DNA of 18,580 nucleotides from JAUSKF01 sp964355005 (GTDB lineage: Bacteria > Patescibacteriota > Minisyncoccia > UBA6257 > WO2-44-18): contig CAYHBX010000015.1 in NCBI GenBank assembly GCA_964355005.1, positions 1 to 18,580 on the forward strand, given 5' to 3'. The stretch's first letter is position 1, and each line of letters opens with the position of its first letter. The notes under the pieces were generated by a model. That model was not told the origin of the DNA. It saw only the letters and a list, made by a program, of their open reading frames with translations, and did no database searches. The translations under genes were made by a program, and so were the position numbers. Positions 1-6,501 of the stretch are shown here, in pieces.

Positions 1-43
1 ACCGAGATCTACACTCTTTCCCTACACGACGCTCTTCCGATCT
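1..43 (+). other. Illumina TruSeq adapter left on the contig end (artefact)
   Basis: The first 43 bases match the 3' part of the Illumina P5/TruSeq universal adapter, ending in the well-known GCTCTTCCGATCT. The leuS reading frame starts making sense exactly after it: codons from base 44 read K-H-W-M-P-V-D. This is sequencing contamination at an assembly edge, not biology, and it truncates leuS artificially. Confidence 0.97.
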
Positions 44-865
44 AAACACTGGATGCCGGTGGATTTGTATTTGGGTGGCGTCGAGCACGCCGTTCTGCAC
101 CTTCTGTATGCGCGTTTTTGGCACAAAGTTTTATTTGATATCGGTGCCGTGTCTACCAACGAACCATTCACGAAACTAATCAACCAGGGGCTGATTCTCG
201 GCCCGGATGGGCAGAAGATGTCTAAATCCAAGGGCAACGTCGTGAATCCCGATGAAATGGTGGAGAAATTCGGCGCCGACTCTTTGCGTTTGTACGAAAT
301 GTTTATGGGGCCGCTGGAAGATGCTAAACCTTGGGACCCTGCCGGAATTACCGGAATGTTTAGATTTTTAAGTAGAGTTTTTAATTTATCAAGCGGTAAT
401 TCCGGTAAGTTGAAAGTTTCAGACAAAGAGTCCGAGGGTCTACTTCACAAAACGATCAAAAAAGTAACAGAAGACATCAGGGCTTTTCATTTCAATACCG
501 CCATCAGCGCGCTGATGGTTTTAAGTAATAAATTAACAGTCCTAAGTCCAGAGTTCATTAAGTTGCTGTTCCCATTCGCGCCGCACCTTGCCCAGGAACT
601 CTGGAGTAAACTAGGTCACAAAACCTTTTTAGATAATGAATCTTGGCCGGCGTGGGATGAAAAACTTATTCAGGAAGACAGTTTTGAATTGCTCATTCAG
701 ATCAACGGGAAATTGCGCGATAAATTTAACGTCGCCAAGGGCACTTCTCAGGCAGACGCAGAAAAATTATCCTTAGCTCGCGAGGTAGTTAGAAAATGGA
801 TTCCCGGTGGTCAGTTCAAAAAAGTTATCTTCGTCAAAGACCGCTTGCTTAATTTTATAGTTTAG
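44..865 (+). CDS. leuS: Leucyl-tRNA synthetase, C-terminal part (5' truncated)
   Basis: This is the last 273 residues of a class I leucyl-tRNA synthetase, which joins leucine to tRNA-Leu in the cytoplasm. The fragment opens at the W-M-P-V-D-L-Y-x-G-G segment of the Rossmann catalytic core, followed by the GxEHAxLHLLYARF stretch typical of LeuRS. The signature KMSKS loop follows (M-S-K-S-K-G-N near 219-239), which stabilises the transition state of amino-acid activation. The anticodon-binding helical domain and a short C-terminal domain follow. Full-length bacterial LeuRS is about 800-870 residues, so roughly two thirds is missing because the contig ends here. The ATG at 53 is an internal methionine (W-M-P-V-D), not a start. 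It ends with TAG at 863-865, and a promoter for the next gene overlaps its end. Confidence 0.96.
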   Translation, partial: KHWMPVDLYLGGVEHAVLHLLYARFWHKVLFDIGAVSTNEPFTKLINQGLILGPDGQKMSKSKGNVVNPDEMVEKFGADSLRLYEMFMGPLEDAKPWDPAGITGMFRFLSRVFNLSSGNSGKLKVSDKESEGLLHKTIKKVTEDIRAFHFNTAISALMVLSNKLTVLSPEFIKLLFPFAPHLAQELWSKLGHKTFLDNESWPAWDEKLIQEDSFELLIQINGKLRDKFNVAKGTSQADAEKLSLAREVVRKWIPGGQFKKVIFVKDRLLNFIV

Positions 866-873
866 TTTATACT
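845..873 (+). promoter_or_regulatory. Sigma70-type promoter for the small gene at 950
   Basis: A -35 box TTGCTT (845-850), a 17-nt spacer and a -10 box TATACT (868-873) sit across the end of leuS. The predicted transcription start is near 880, giving a leader of about 70 nt before the ATG at 950. This argues against the upstream GTG at 878 as the start, because it lies only 4 nt after the -10 box. Confidence 0.6.
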
Positions 874-949
874 ATCCGTGTTCCTTGAAGTGGTTGCCAG
901 TACATTGGGTACCGGCGGCCGAGCCCCCAAATCTTTCCAGGAGATAGCC

Positions 950-1234
950 ATGTTGCGTTCCGAGATTGCCGCGAAAGATTCGGAAGCGAAAAGAATGATT
1001 GCGCAAACCAGATCGAAAGTTCACGAACTGCTGAAGAGTCGGCCCGACGAAGTGTTGAGTCTGAGCGATATTTGTTCGGCGCTTTATCCCAACTGGGGAA
1101 AGATGCGCCATTCTGACCAGAGTCCAATCATCGAGCACGTCGTCTCCGCGCTTTTTGCGATGATCCGAGAGGATGTCGTCGAGAAGATGAGTTTGGCGGG
1201 TTCCTCCGAAGCGTACTACGGCATCAAATCTTGA
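950..1234 (+). CDS. Small uncharacterised protein (94 aa), possibly winged-helix
   Basis: I do not recognise the family. The chosen ATG at 950 has a strong ribosome binding site, AGGAG at 939-943, six bases upstream. The same frame stays open back to a GTG at 878, but that region has no ribosome binding site and lies right at the predicted transcription start. The protein is soluble: a charged N-terminal helix (about residues 1-30), then a helical core with S-L-S-D-I-C-S-A-L-Y-P, and a tail ending S-E-A-Y-Y-G-I-K-S. The helix pattern with a short C-terminal beta-like tail would fit a small winged-helix DNA-binding domain, but this is a guess. It is a one-gene unit with its own promoter and hairpin terminator. 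It is one of only a few genes here with a clear Shine-Dalgarno sequence. Confidence 0.7.
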   Translation: MLRSEIAAKDSEAKRMIAQTRSKVHELLKSRPDEVLSLSDICSALYPNWGKMRHSDQSPIIEHVVSALFAMIREDVVEKMSLAGSSEAYYGIKS

Positions 1235-1240
1235 TTTTCA

Positions 1241-1266
1241 GGCGCCCTCGCGGGCGCCTTTTCTTT
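1241..1266 (+). terminator. Rho-independent terminator
   Basis: A 7-bp GC-rich stem (GGCGCCC at 1241-1247 with GGGCGCC at 1252-1258) around a four-base loop is followed by TTTTCTTT. It lies 7 nt after the stop of the small gene and separates it from glmS. Confidence 0.9.
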
Positions 1267-1297
1267 ATAAAAAGATGCGGTAAGATGAATAAGCGCT

Positions 1298-3121
1298 ATG
1301 TGCGGCATATCGGGCTACATAGGAAAGAAAGAAGGTTTGCCGATTGTTTTTGCTAATCTAAAAAAACTTGAATATAGAGGCTACGACTCCGCTGGCGTGG
1401 CCTTTTTTGTTAATCAGGGCGGAAGCTTTGATATTGAGATGATCAAACGCCCCGGTAAAATAAACATTTTAGAAAAGGAGTTGTCCGGAGAAAAATCACT
1501 GCCGGCAACGGCGGCAATCGCTCACAGTCGGTGGGCTACGCACGGTGTTCCCAATGAAGTGAACGCGCATCCGCACTCCGATTGCCGCGGGGAGATATTT
1601 TTGGTTCATAACGGGATCATTGAAAATTACGTAGAGTTAAAATCCGCTTTGCAAAAAAGGGGACATCGTTTCCGGTCGCAAACCGACACTGAAGTCTTCG
1701 CCCATTTAATTGAAGAAGAATTAAAGACAGGCAAGAATTTTGAACTTGCTTTTGAAAAAAGTATTAAAAAAGTGGTGGGCGCTTATGCTTTTGCCGCCAT
1801 CTATAAAAATGAACCATCTAAATTGTTCATTGCCCGCCTCGGTAGTCCATTGGTTGTTGGGGTGGGTAGAGGTGAATATTTTGTTGCCTCCGACCCGACC
1901 GCGTTAGCCGGCTTAGTGAAGAAGGTTATTTATTTGAAGGATGGTCAGCGCGGAGTTTTGTCATTGGGTGGAATGAAGATCGGGCCGGCGCGGCCGAAAA
2001 TTGAGCGGCTGGAAATAGATTTTGAAAAAGCGCAGAAAGGGAGCTTTCCGCATTTTATGTTAAAGGAGATCTTTGAGGGGCCGGAAGTTCTTCGGGCGGC
2101 GCTACGAGGCCGGCTGTCGGCCGAGCGGGGAATCGTTAAACTGGGCGGCCTAGAAAGCGTCGCCAACCGGCTAAAGAATATAAAAAAGTTGGATATTATT
2201 TCTTGCGGCACTTCGTATTATTCCGGCCTGGTGGGTGAGTATCTATTCGAGGAGCTGGCGGATTTGCCGACCGAGGTTTTGCTTGCCTCTGAATATCGCT
2301 ATCGCAAATACCCGATCAATAAAAATTCCGCCGCCTTATTCATCTCTCAATCGGGAGAGACCGCCGACACTTTAGCCGCGCTTAAAAAGGCCAACAGCAA
2401 TAGATTGCTAACGCTGGGGATCGTCAATGTAGTCGGTTCCAGTATCGCGCGTGACACGATCGCCGGAGTATATAACCACGCAGGACCGGAAATAGGAGTT
2501 GCTTCCACTAAAGCATTTTTGTCGCAATTGGGCGTGTTGACCTTGATGGCTCTTTATCTGGCGAGGAAGCGGAGTGGTGTTCATAAAGAATTGATGAGGG
2601 ATTTGGCGGATTTGCCTGGGAAGATAAAGGAAGTACTTAAGCATAGCGAGGAAATAAAAAAACTGGCGGAAAAATATAAAAAATATTCTAACTTTCTTTA
2701 TCTAGGGCGCGGCCATAATTATCCGGCCGCTTTGGAGGGGGCGCTGAAGATCAAAGAAATTGCTTATGTGCATGCCGAAGGATACGCCGGTGGCGAAATG
2801 AAACATGGGCCGATCGCGCTGATCGATAAAGATTTTCCGACTATTGCTTTAGCGACGCAAAACCGAGTTTATGACAAGATGCTTTCCAATTTAGAAGAAA
2901 TTAAGGCGCGCTCCGGTCCAATCTTGGCGATCGCCACGGTGGGGGATAAAAAGATCGGGGAAATTGCCGATGATGTATTGTACGTCCCGAAAACGTCCGA
3001 GCACTTGGAGCCGATACTAAATATCGTCCCACTGCAATTATTTGCTTATCATTTTGGCGTTCTGCGAGGGCATGACGTGGATAAGCCACGTAATCTTGCG
3101 AAAAGCGTTACGGTGGAATAG
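1298..3121 (+). CDS. glmS: Glutamine--fructose-6-phosphate aminotransferase (isomerizing)
   Basis: It makes glucosamine-6-phosphate from fructose-6-phosphate and glutamine, the first step toward UDP-GlcNAc for peptidoglycan and surface glycans. The 607 residues match the usual length (about 609 in E. coli). The N-terminal glutaminase domain begins M-C-G-I-S-G-Y-I-G, with Cys2 as the nucleophile once Met is removed. The A-H-S-R-W-A-T-H-G segment and H-N-G-I-I-E-N follow. Two SIS sugar-isomerase domains come next: S-C-G-T-S from residue 302 and S-Q-S-G-E-T from 350 bind the sugar phosphate. The C-terminal tail D-K-P-R-N-L-A-K-S-V-T-V-E carries the conserved lysine near 602. The start has no convincing ribosome binding site. 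A weak -10-like TAAGAT lies at 1281-1286. There is no room for a glmS ribozyme, because the previous terminator ends about 30 nt upstream. Confidence 0.98.
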   Translation: MCGISGYIGKKEGLPIVFANLKKLEYRGYDSAGVAFFVNQGGSFDIEMIKRPGKINILEKELSGEKSLPATAAIAHSRWATHGVPNEVNAHPHSDCRGEIFLVHNGIIENYVELKSALQKRGHRFRSQTDTEVFAHLIEEELKTGKNFELAFEKSIKKVVGAYAFAAIYKNEPSKLFIARLGSPLVVGVGRGEYFVASDPTALAGLVKKVIYLKDGQRGVLSLGGMKIGPARPKIERLEIDFEKAQKGSFPHFMLKEIFEGPEVLRAALRGRLSAERGIVKLGGLESVANRLKNIKKLDIISCGTSYYSGLVGEYLFEELADLPTEVLLASEYRYRKYPINKNSAALFISQSGETADTLAALKKANSNRLLTLGIVNVVGSSIARDTIAGVYNHAGPEIGVASTKAFLSQLGVLTLMALYLARKRSGVHKELMRDLADLPGKIKEVLKHSEEIKKLAEKYKKYSNFLYLGRGHNYPAALEGALKIKEIAYVHAEGYAGGEMKHGPIALIDKDFPTIALATQNRVYDKMLSNLEEIKARSGPILAIATVGDKKIGEIADDVLYVPKTSEHLEPILNIVPLQLFAYHFGVLRGHDVDKPRNLAKSVTVE

Positions 3122-3127
3122 TATAAA
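3122..3127 (+). promoter_or_regulatory. -10 element, probable leaderless promoter
   Basis: TATAAA begins one base after the glmS stop codon, and the ATG of the small membrane protein follows after 8 nt. No ribosome binding site is present. A leaderless transcript would start at or next to the ATG. No well-spaced -35 box is visible. Confidence 0.4.
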
Positions 3128-3135
3128 TTCTTATA

Positions 3136-3300
3136 ATGAAGTACTTATTACCTATACTTTTTCTGGTTTTTGCCGTTTTTTTTACCTTTGCCGTTAATAA
3201 ATACGGCTTAACGGTGGCGACCGCTGTCGGTAATCTCGGCAGTCAGGCGGCCAAAAGTGGACCAGTTGCCAGCTTTATAAGTTTTATATTTTCCGACTAG
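3136..3300 (+). CDS. Small single-pass membrane peptide (54 aa)
   Basis: ATG at 3136 opens a 54-codon frame ending in TAG at 3300. The translation starts M-K-Y-L-L-P-I-L-F-L-V-F-A-V-F-F-T-F-A-V-N-K-Y-G, a clear hydrophobic segment over residues 3-20. A short Gly/Ala/Ser-rich part and a second mildly hydrophobic end follow. It could be a tiny membrane protein or a short secreted peptide with an uncleaved signal. Support comes from the fit between two genes with no wasted sequence, a -10 box 8 nt upstream and a sensible start and stop. I know of no family. It ends 5 nt before the convergent htrA stop. Confidence 0.5.
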   Translation: MKYLLPILFLVFAVFFTFAVNKYGLTVATAVGNLGSQAAKSGPVASFISFIFSD

Positions 3301-3304
3301 AGCT

Positions 3305-4348
3305 TTATTTTCTTTCCGTAAGCTTAACCTCTACTCCGAAAGTCTTCTTGCCGCGCATTACTTTGAGCTTCAGCAAATTACCAACACTCTTTTCTTCCAG
3401 CATATCCTGAATTGTCCATTCCGGAGTGATCTTTACGCCGTCGCACTCAAGAACAATGTCCTTTTCCTTTAAGCCGGCTTTATGAGCGGGGCTGTTGGGA
3501 ATGATCGCTTCGCTGTGGGGGAGTTGGCCGACGATCATCGCGCCATAATCTACTCCAAGCTTCATTCGCGATTTCATATTTTCATCCACGTTCACATAGC
3601 GTAAGCCGAGCAGGGGACGTTTGATGTGGCCGAACTTTTTCAGGTCAGCCAGATCCCTTTCGGCGTATTTTATCGGGATGGCAAAGCCGAGGTTTTGAGC
3701 GCCAAAAACGATCGCCGAATTAATTCCGATCGCCTCCCCGTCCATATTCACCAATGGGCCGCCGGAATTGCCCGGATTGATCGCGGCGTCGGTTTGGATC
3801 AGGCCACGAAGCTCCTGTGGGGCAACCATCGGAGCAGTAGCGGCGCGGATTGATCGGGAGAGTCCGGAGATGATTCCTCGTGAAACAGTATTTTTGAACA
3901 TTCCCAGGGCGTTGCCGATCGCCAGCACGTCGGCGCCAAGTTCCAGATTGGATGAATCGCCGAGCTTTACTACCGGCAAATTGTCGGCTTTTATCCGCAA
4001 GATGGCGATATCGTCAACCGGATCGCGCGATAGCACTCCCGCTTTGTATTTTTTATTATCGTCGGTGATCACTGTGTATTCGGCGTGCGGGTCCGCGACC
4101 ACATGTTTGTTGGTCAGGATCGTTCCATTTTTATTAACGATAAATCCCGAACCACCGCCGATCTTCACCATTCCGCGCGAATCTATTTCTTCCGGAGGGA
4201 TATCGAGGTGCGGTTTGTTGAATGGGAGGAATGGGAGAACTTCCGGCGGAATTTCTTTTTCTATATCTTCCAGACTTTTTGAGATAACGATCGAAACGAC
4301 GGCCGGCATTACTTTTTTAATTGTTTCCACGATTTGTGATTTTGGCAT
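3305..4348 (-). CDS. HtrA/DegP-family serine protease with one PDZ domain, no membrane anchor
   Basis: This is a trypsin-fold protease of the HtrA (S1C) family, involved in protein quality control. The catalytic triad can be read directly: His82 in T-N-K-H-V-V, Asp113 in D-D-I-A-I-L and Ser195 in G-N-S-G-G-P-L. A PDZ domain occupies about residues 245-340 (including S-P-A-H-K-A-G-L-K-E-K-D-I-V), binding C-terminal tails of substrates or regulators. At 347 residues with a single PDZ it resembles DegS/HtrA-type members. Those usually begin with a signal peptide or transmembrane helix. Here the protein starts M-P-K-S-Q-I-V-E-T and goes straight into the protease domain. The start is supported by a TATAAT box 6 nt upstream (4360-4355) that overlaps the dedA stop codon. 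It lies downstream of dedA on the same strand. Confidence 0.93.
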   Translation of the reverse strand: MPKSQIVETIKKVMPAVVSIVISKSLEDIEKEIPPEVLPFLPFNKPHLDIPPEEIDSRGMVKIGGGSGFIVNKNGTILTNKHVVADPHAEYTVITDDNKKYKAGVLSRDPVDDIAILRIKADNLPVVKLGDSSNLELGADVLAIGNALGMFKNTVSRGIISGLSRSIRAATAPMVAPQELRGLIQTDAAINPGNSGGPLVNMDGEAIGINSAIVFGAQNLGFAIPIKYAERDLADLKKFGHIKRPLLGLRYVNVDENMKSRMKLGVDYGAMIVGQLPHSEAIIPNSPAHKAGLKEKDIVLECDGVKITPEWTIQDMLEEKSVGNLLKLKVMRGKKTFGVEVKLTERK

Positions 4349-4354
4349 GGCTTA

Positions 4355-4360
4355 ATTATA
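4355..4360 (-). promoter_or_regulatory. -10 box for htrA overlapping the dedA stop codon
   Basis: The minus strand reads TATAAT at 4360-4355, six bases before the htrA ATG (4348). It includes the TAA stop of dedA (4358-4356). The spacing puts the transcription start at the start codon, so the message would be leaderless. No good -35 box is visible. Confidence 0.5.
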
Positions 4361-5018
4361 GCTTATTTTCAGAAATGGAAGCAGGTTTTCGGCGGTGTTT
4401 AATGAATTCGACTACTGTTGGGATCAGCGAAACAATAATTATCCCGACAATGACCAGTCCGAAGTTTTCTTTAATGACCGGAATGTTGCCGAAGAAATAG
4501 CCAGCCAGGGAAAAAGCTGCAACCCATAGAATTCCTCCCGCTATGTTATAGGCGGCGAATTTCGCGTAGCTCATATGACCGATACCGGCCACGAACGGCG
4601 CGAAGGTGCGGATGATCGGGATGAAGCGGGCGATGACAACAGTTTTGGCCCCGTGCTTTTCATAAAAATCATAAGCGCGCCGCAAGTAGTTTTTGTTGAA
4701 AAATAAGCTGTTCTCTTTGGAAAATACCAGCGGGCCGGCTTTCCGGCCGATCCAATAATTTACCGTGTCGCCCAAGATGGCGGCGATGGCGAGTAGAACT
4801 ACTAAAAGAATTATATTTATACTGCCCAGCGAGGCGATCGCCCCGGCGGCGAAAAGGAGAGAATCACCCGGCAGGAATGGGGTGGCGACGATGCCGGTCT
4901 CAAGGAATATAACCAAGGTCAGTATTCCGTAGGTCCAGATGCCGTAATTTTGGACGACGGTGTTTAGGTGCTCGTCTAAATTCAGGAATAGATCAACTGC
5001 TCCGGATAGAAATTCCAT
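4356..5018 (-). CDS. DedA family (SNARE-associated/VTT) membrane protein
   Basis: A 220-residue polytopic membrane protein of the DedA family, linked in other bacteria to lipid (undecaprenyl phosphate) flipping and to membrane and pH homeostasis. Family hallmarks are visible: E-T-G-I-V near 40-45 followed by F-L-P-G-D-S-L-L-F, then G-D-T-V-N-Y-W-I-G-R, then R-F-I-P-I-I-R-T-F-A-P-F-V-A-G with its two conserved arginines. Hydrophobic segments occur at about 27-45, 50-85, 135-175 and 185-205. The length is typical. The start at 5018 is preceded by TAAAAT at 5030-5025 with a 6-nt gap and no ribosome binding site. It is transcribed away from the peptidoglycan-binding protein gene through a mirror-symmetric promoter, and htrA follows downstream. 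Confidence 0.95.
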   Translation of the reverse strand: MEFLSGAVDLFLNLDEHLNTVVQNYGIWTYGILTLVIFLETGIVATPFLPGDSLLFAAGAIASLGSINIILLVVLLAIAAILGDTVNYWIGRKAGPLVFSKENSLFFNKNYLRRAYDFYEKHGAKTVVIARFIPIIRTFAPFVAGIGHMSYAKFAAYNIAGGILWVAAFSLAGYFFGNIPVIKENFGLVIVGIIIVSLIPTVVEFIKHRRKPASISENKL

Positions 5019-5024
5019 AAAGAA

Positions 5025-5057
5025 ATTTTAACATGCTTCGGCGGAGAATGTTAAAAT
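5025..5057. promoter_or_regulatory. Mirror-symmetric divergent promoter (dedA / 5064 gene)
   Basis: A perfect 10-bp inverted repeat, ATTTTAACAT (5025-5034) and ATGTTAAAAT (5048-5057), flanks 13 nt. On each strand it supplies a -35 box TTAACA, an 18-nt spacer and a -10 box TAAAAT, followed by 6 nt and an ATG (plus: 5028-5033, 5052-5057, ATG 5064; minus: 5054-5049, 5030-5025, ATG 5018). The -35 of each promoter overlaps the -10 of the other. It could also be a regulator-binding site. Confidence 0.7.
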
Positions 5058-5063
5058 ATTCTT

Positions 5064-5870
5064 ATGGTTAGGCTGTTTTCTCAAATTGGCGCGATGTTGT
5101 TGGTTTTTGGCGCTTTTTGGCCCGTTGTCGCTAATGCGGAGATTTTGCGTAACTTGAAAGTGGGCGACCGGGGCGAGGATGTGCGGGAGCTACAGACAAT
5201 TTTAAACAAGAACTCCGACACCAGAGTTGCTTTGACCGGACCTGGTTCGCCGGGGAACGAAACGGCCTATTTTGGTATTTTGACCAAGGTAGCGGTGATC
5301 AAATTTCAGGAAAAGTACGCCGCGGATATTTTAAAACCCGCTGGCTTAATTAGGGGAACCGGTTTTGTGGGTGCCCAAACCCGTTTGTTTTTGTTGCGTT
5401 TATTGAGCGGCGGAGGTGTGCCGCCGCCCGTTGTCGCTTCGCGGGCTCCGGCGGCGCTACCGCCGAAAATCAGTTCTATTACCCCCGGTATTGTTACTAA
5501 AAGTACCACCGAACTTATTATCGCCGGGGAGAACTTTACGCAGACCGGAAACTCCGTCGTGGCTTCAAGTGAACTACCCACGGCGTTTATCAATCTTTCG
5601 TCGAGTGATGGAAAGACGATAAAGTTCAAATTTAATTTCGCGGCCGCCGCGGAGCTGAAAAAACAAATCGCGCCCATCGTTGCTTCCGGCAATTACACCG
5701 CTTTTTCGGCGGCGCTTTCTAAAAATATCCAGGAGCGAGTCAGTAAAACTGGGAACGCGCAGATTCCCGTGCAAGTTCAGATACGGAATGCTAATGGCGA
5801 AAGCGCCCCATTTCGATTATTGGTAGACATCACCGAAATTCTAAAAGAGATCGGTCCCACAACTCAATGA
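5064..5870 (+). CDS. Secreted peptidoglycan-binding protein with IPT/TIG-like C-terminal domain
   Basis: A 268-residue exported protein. Residues 1-25 form a signal peptide with likely cleavage after A-N-A. Residues about 29-112 form a PG_binding_1-type domain: L-K-V-G-D-R-G-E-D-V-R-E-L-Q-T-I-L-N at the start and V-I-K-F-Q-E-K-Y-A in the third helix, a family that anchors proteins to cell-wall peptidoglycan. A Pro/Ala linker (118-134) leads to I-S-S-I-T-P-G and L-I-I-A-G-E-N-F, a pattern of IPT/TIG immunoglobulin-like domains. No catalytic domain is seen, so it is probably a wall-bound structural or adhesive protein. It shares a divergent promoter with dedA. Its last 4 bases (ATGA) overlap the next gene, so the two are translated together. 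Confidence 0.82.
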   Translation: MVRLFSQIGAMLLVFGAFWPVVANAEILRNLKVGDRGEDVRELQTILNKNSDTRVALTGPGSPGNETAYFGILTKVAVIKFQEKYAADILKPAGLIRGTGFVGAQTRLFLLRLLSGGGVPPPVVASRAPAALPPKISSITPGIVTKSTTELIIAGENFTQTGNSVVASSELPTAFINLSSSDGKTIKFKFNFAAAAELKKQIAPIVASGNYTAFSAALSKNIQERVSKTGNAQIPVQVQIRNANGESAPFRLLVDITEILKEIGPTTQ

Positions 5871-6274
5871 TCAAAAAAACTCTTAATATTGTCGCGATAA
5901 TAATATCCGGGTTGGCGATGGCTTTGTTGATGTCCATTTTCCCAAAACCGGATTTAGGCCGAGCTTTGGCCCAATCGGGTAGCAGCGAAACTCCGTACGG
6001 CGGACAACGAGTTTACACCCTTACCTGCGATTGCAGCGGCAATGCTTTGCTATACATTCTGGATTATCGGACCAACTCTGTTCTCACTCTTCTTTATCAG
6101 GAGGGAGCTTCTGTTTTGTATCAGTATTATAATGTTTATTCGAGCACATATCTGCTCGGCACTTACAGTAGTACCGGCAATACCTGCCAGATCTATGTGG
6201 GAGAAGATTGCGTGGTGATATCCAACGAAGGCCAGCTCGGCAGCCAGCCGGGGACGGGAACTTCGCAAAACTAA
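5867..6274 (+). CDS. Small secreted or membrane-anchored protein with four cysteines (135 aa)
   Basis: I do not recognise a family. The N-terminus M-I-K-K-T-L-N-I-V-A-I-I-I-S-G-L-A-M-A-L-L is a signal peptide or anchor over about residues 5-24. The exported part is Tyr/Ser/Thr-rich with a C-D-C pair near 53-55 and two more cysteines in the second half, so one or two disulfides are possible. A Gly/Ser/Thr tail ends the protein. It overlaps the upstream peptidoglycan-binding gene by ATGA, so the two are probably translationally coupled and act together at the cell surface. The stop codon lies inside the stem of the following terminator. Confidence 0.72.
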   Translation: MIKKTLNIVAIIISGLAMALLMSIFPKPDLGRALAQSGSSETPYGGQRVYTLTCDCSGNALLYILDYRTNSVLTLLYQEGASVLYQYYNVYSSTYLLGTYSSTGNTCQIYVGEDCVVISNEGQLGSQPGTGTSQN

Positions 6275-6308
6275 ACCCGCCAATAAATGGCGGGCTTAGT
6301 TTTGTTTT
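6267..6308. terminator. Bidirectional terminator between the 5867 gene and tRNA-Leu
   Basis: The inner stem CCCGCCA (6276-6282)/TGGCGGG (6288-6294) with loop ATAAA is extended after one mismatch by AAAACTAA/TTAGTTTT. A T-run follows on the plus strand and another on the minus strand. It serves both the converging secreted-protein gene and the tRNA. The stop codon of the 5867 gene (TAA, 6272-6274) is part of the stem. Confidence 0.88.
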
Positions 6309-6310
6309 TG

Positions 6311-6393
6311 TGCCCAGGACAGGAGTTGAACCTGCACGCCCTTGCGGGCACAAGCACCTCAAGCTTGCGCGGCTGCCGTTACGCCACCTGGGC
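6311..6393 (-). tRNA. tRNA-Leu (GAG)
   Basis: The minus strand folds into a type II tRNA. The acceptor is GCCCAGG with CCTGGGC plus discriminator A. The D-arm is GCG/CGC, and the anticodon stem CAAGC/GCTTG has loop TTGAGGT (anticodon GAG). A long variable arm CCCGCAAGGG and a T-arm with loop TTCAACT follow. The long variable arm and discriminator A fit leucine. The 3' CCA is not encoded. It reads CTC/CTT codons. Confidence 0.95.
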
Positions 6394-6419
6394 ATACCTA
6401 TACAATGTTCTTCTTGCCT

Positions 6420-6448
6420 ATTATACCTAAAACTTTCTTAATTTTCAA
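6420..6448 (-). promoter_or_regulatory. Promoter of tRNA-Leu
   Basis: On the minus strand, -35 TTGAAA (6448-6443), a 17-nt spacer and a consensus -10 TATAAT (6425-6420) predict transcription from about 6413, 20 nt before the tRNA. The 34-bp palindrome at 6456-6489 starts just 7 bp upstream of this -35 box, so its binding protein might also affect the tRNA promoter. Confidence 0.72.
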
Positions 6449-6455
6449 ATTTACA

Positions 6456-6489
6456 ACCACCCTACTATGCCATGGCATAGTAGGGTGGT
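6456..6489. promoter_or_regulatory. 34-bp perfect palindrome, likely operator of the TrpR-type regulator (site 1)
   Basis: The two 17-base arms are perfect reverse complements (right arm TGGCATAGTAGGGTGGT, 6473-6489) with no spacer. Its last base is the first base of the TATAAT box of the TrpR-family gene, and it fills the -35 region. This is the classic geometry for autorepression. A second copy with the same core lies just after the gene. Binding by this protein is inferred. Confidence 0.72.
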
Positions 6490-6494
6490 ATAAT
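6489..6494 (+). promoter_or_regulatory. -10 box of the TrpR-type gene
   Basis: Consensus TATAAT is followed by 7 nt (CGCCAGC) and the ATG at 6502. The transcript is therefore probably leaderless. There is no -35 consensus, because the position is taken up by the palindrome. Confidence 0.65.
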
Positions 6495-6501
6495 CGCCAG
6501 C

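Noticed and set aside
22..426. Minus-strand ORF of 134 codons over the adapter and leuS
   Set aside because: It overlaps the leuS catalytic region and starts beside adapter sequence. The plus frame has clear LeuRS motifs.
878..949. Upstream GTG extension of the small gene at 950
   Set aside because: No ribosome binding site, it lies at the predicted transcription start, and the ATG at 950 has AGGAG at ideal spacing.
1267..1297. glmS ribozyme or riboswitch before glmS
   Set aside because: Only about 30 nt separate the previous terminator from the start codon, far too short.
6084..6395. Minus-strand ORF overlapping tRNA-Leu
   Set aside because: Crosses a well-formed tRNA and a terminator, so it is a frame shadow.
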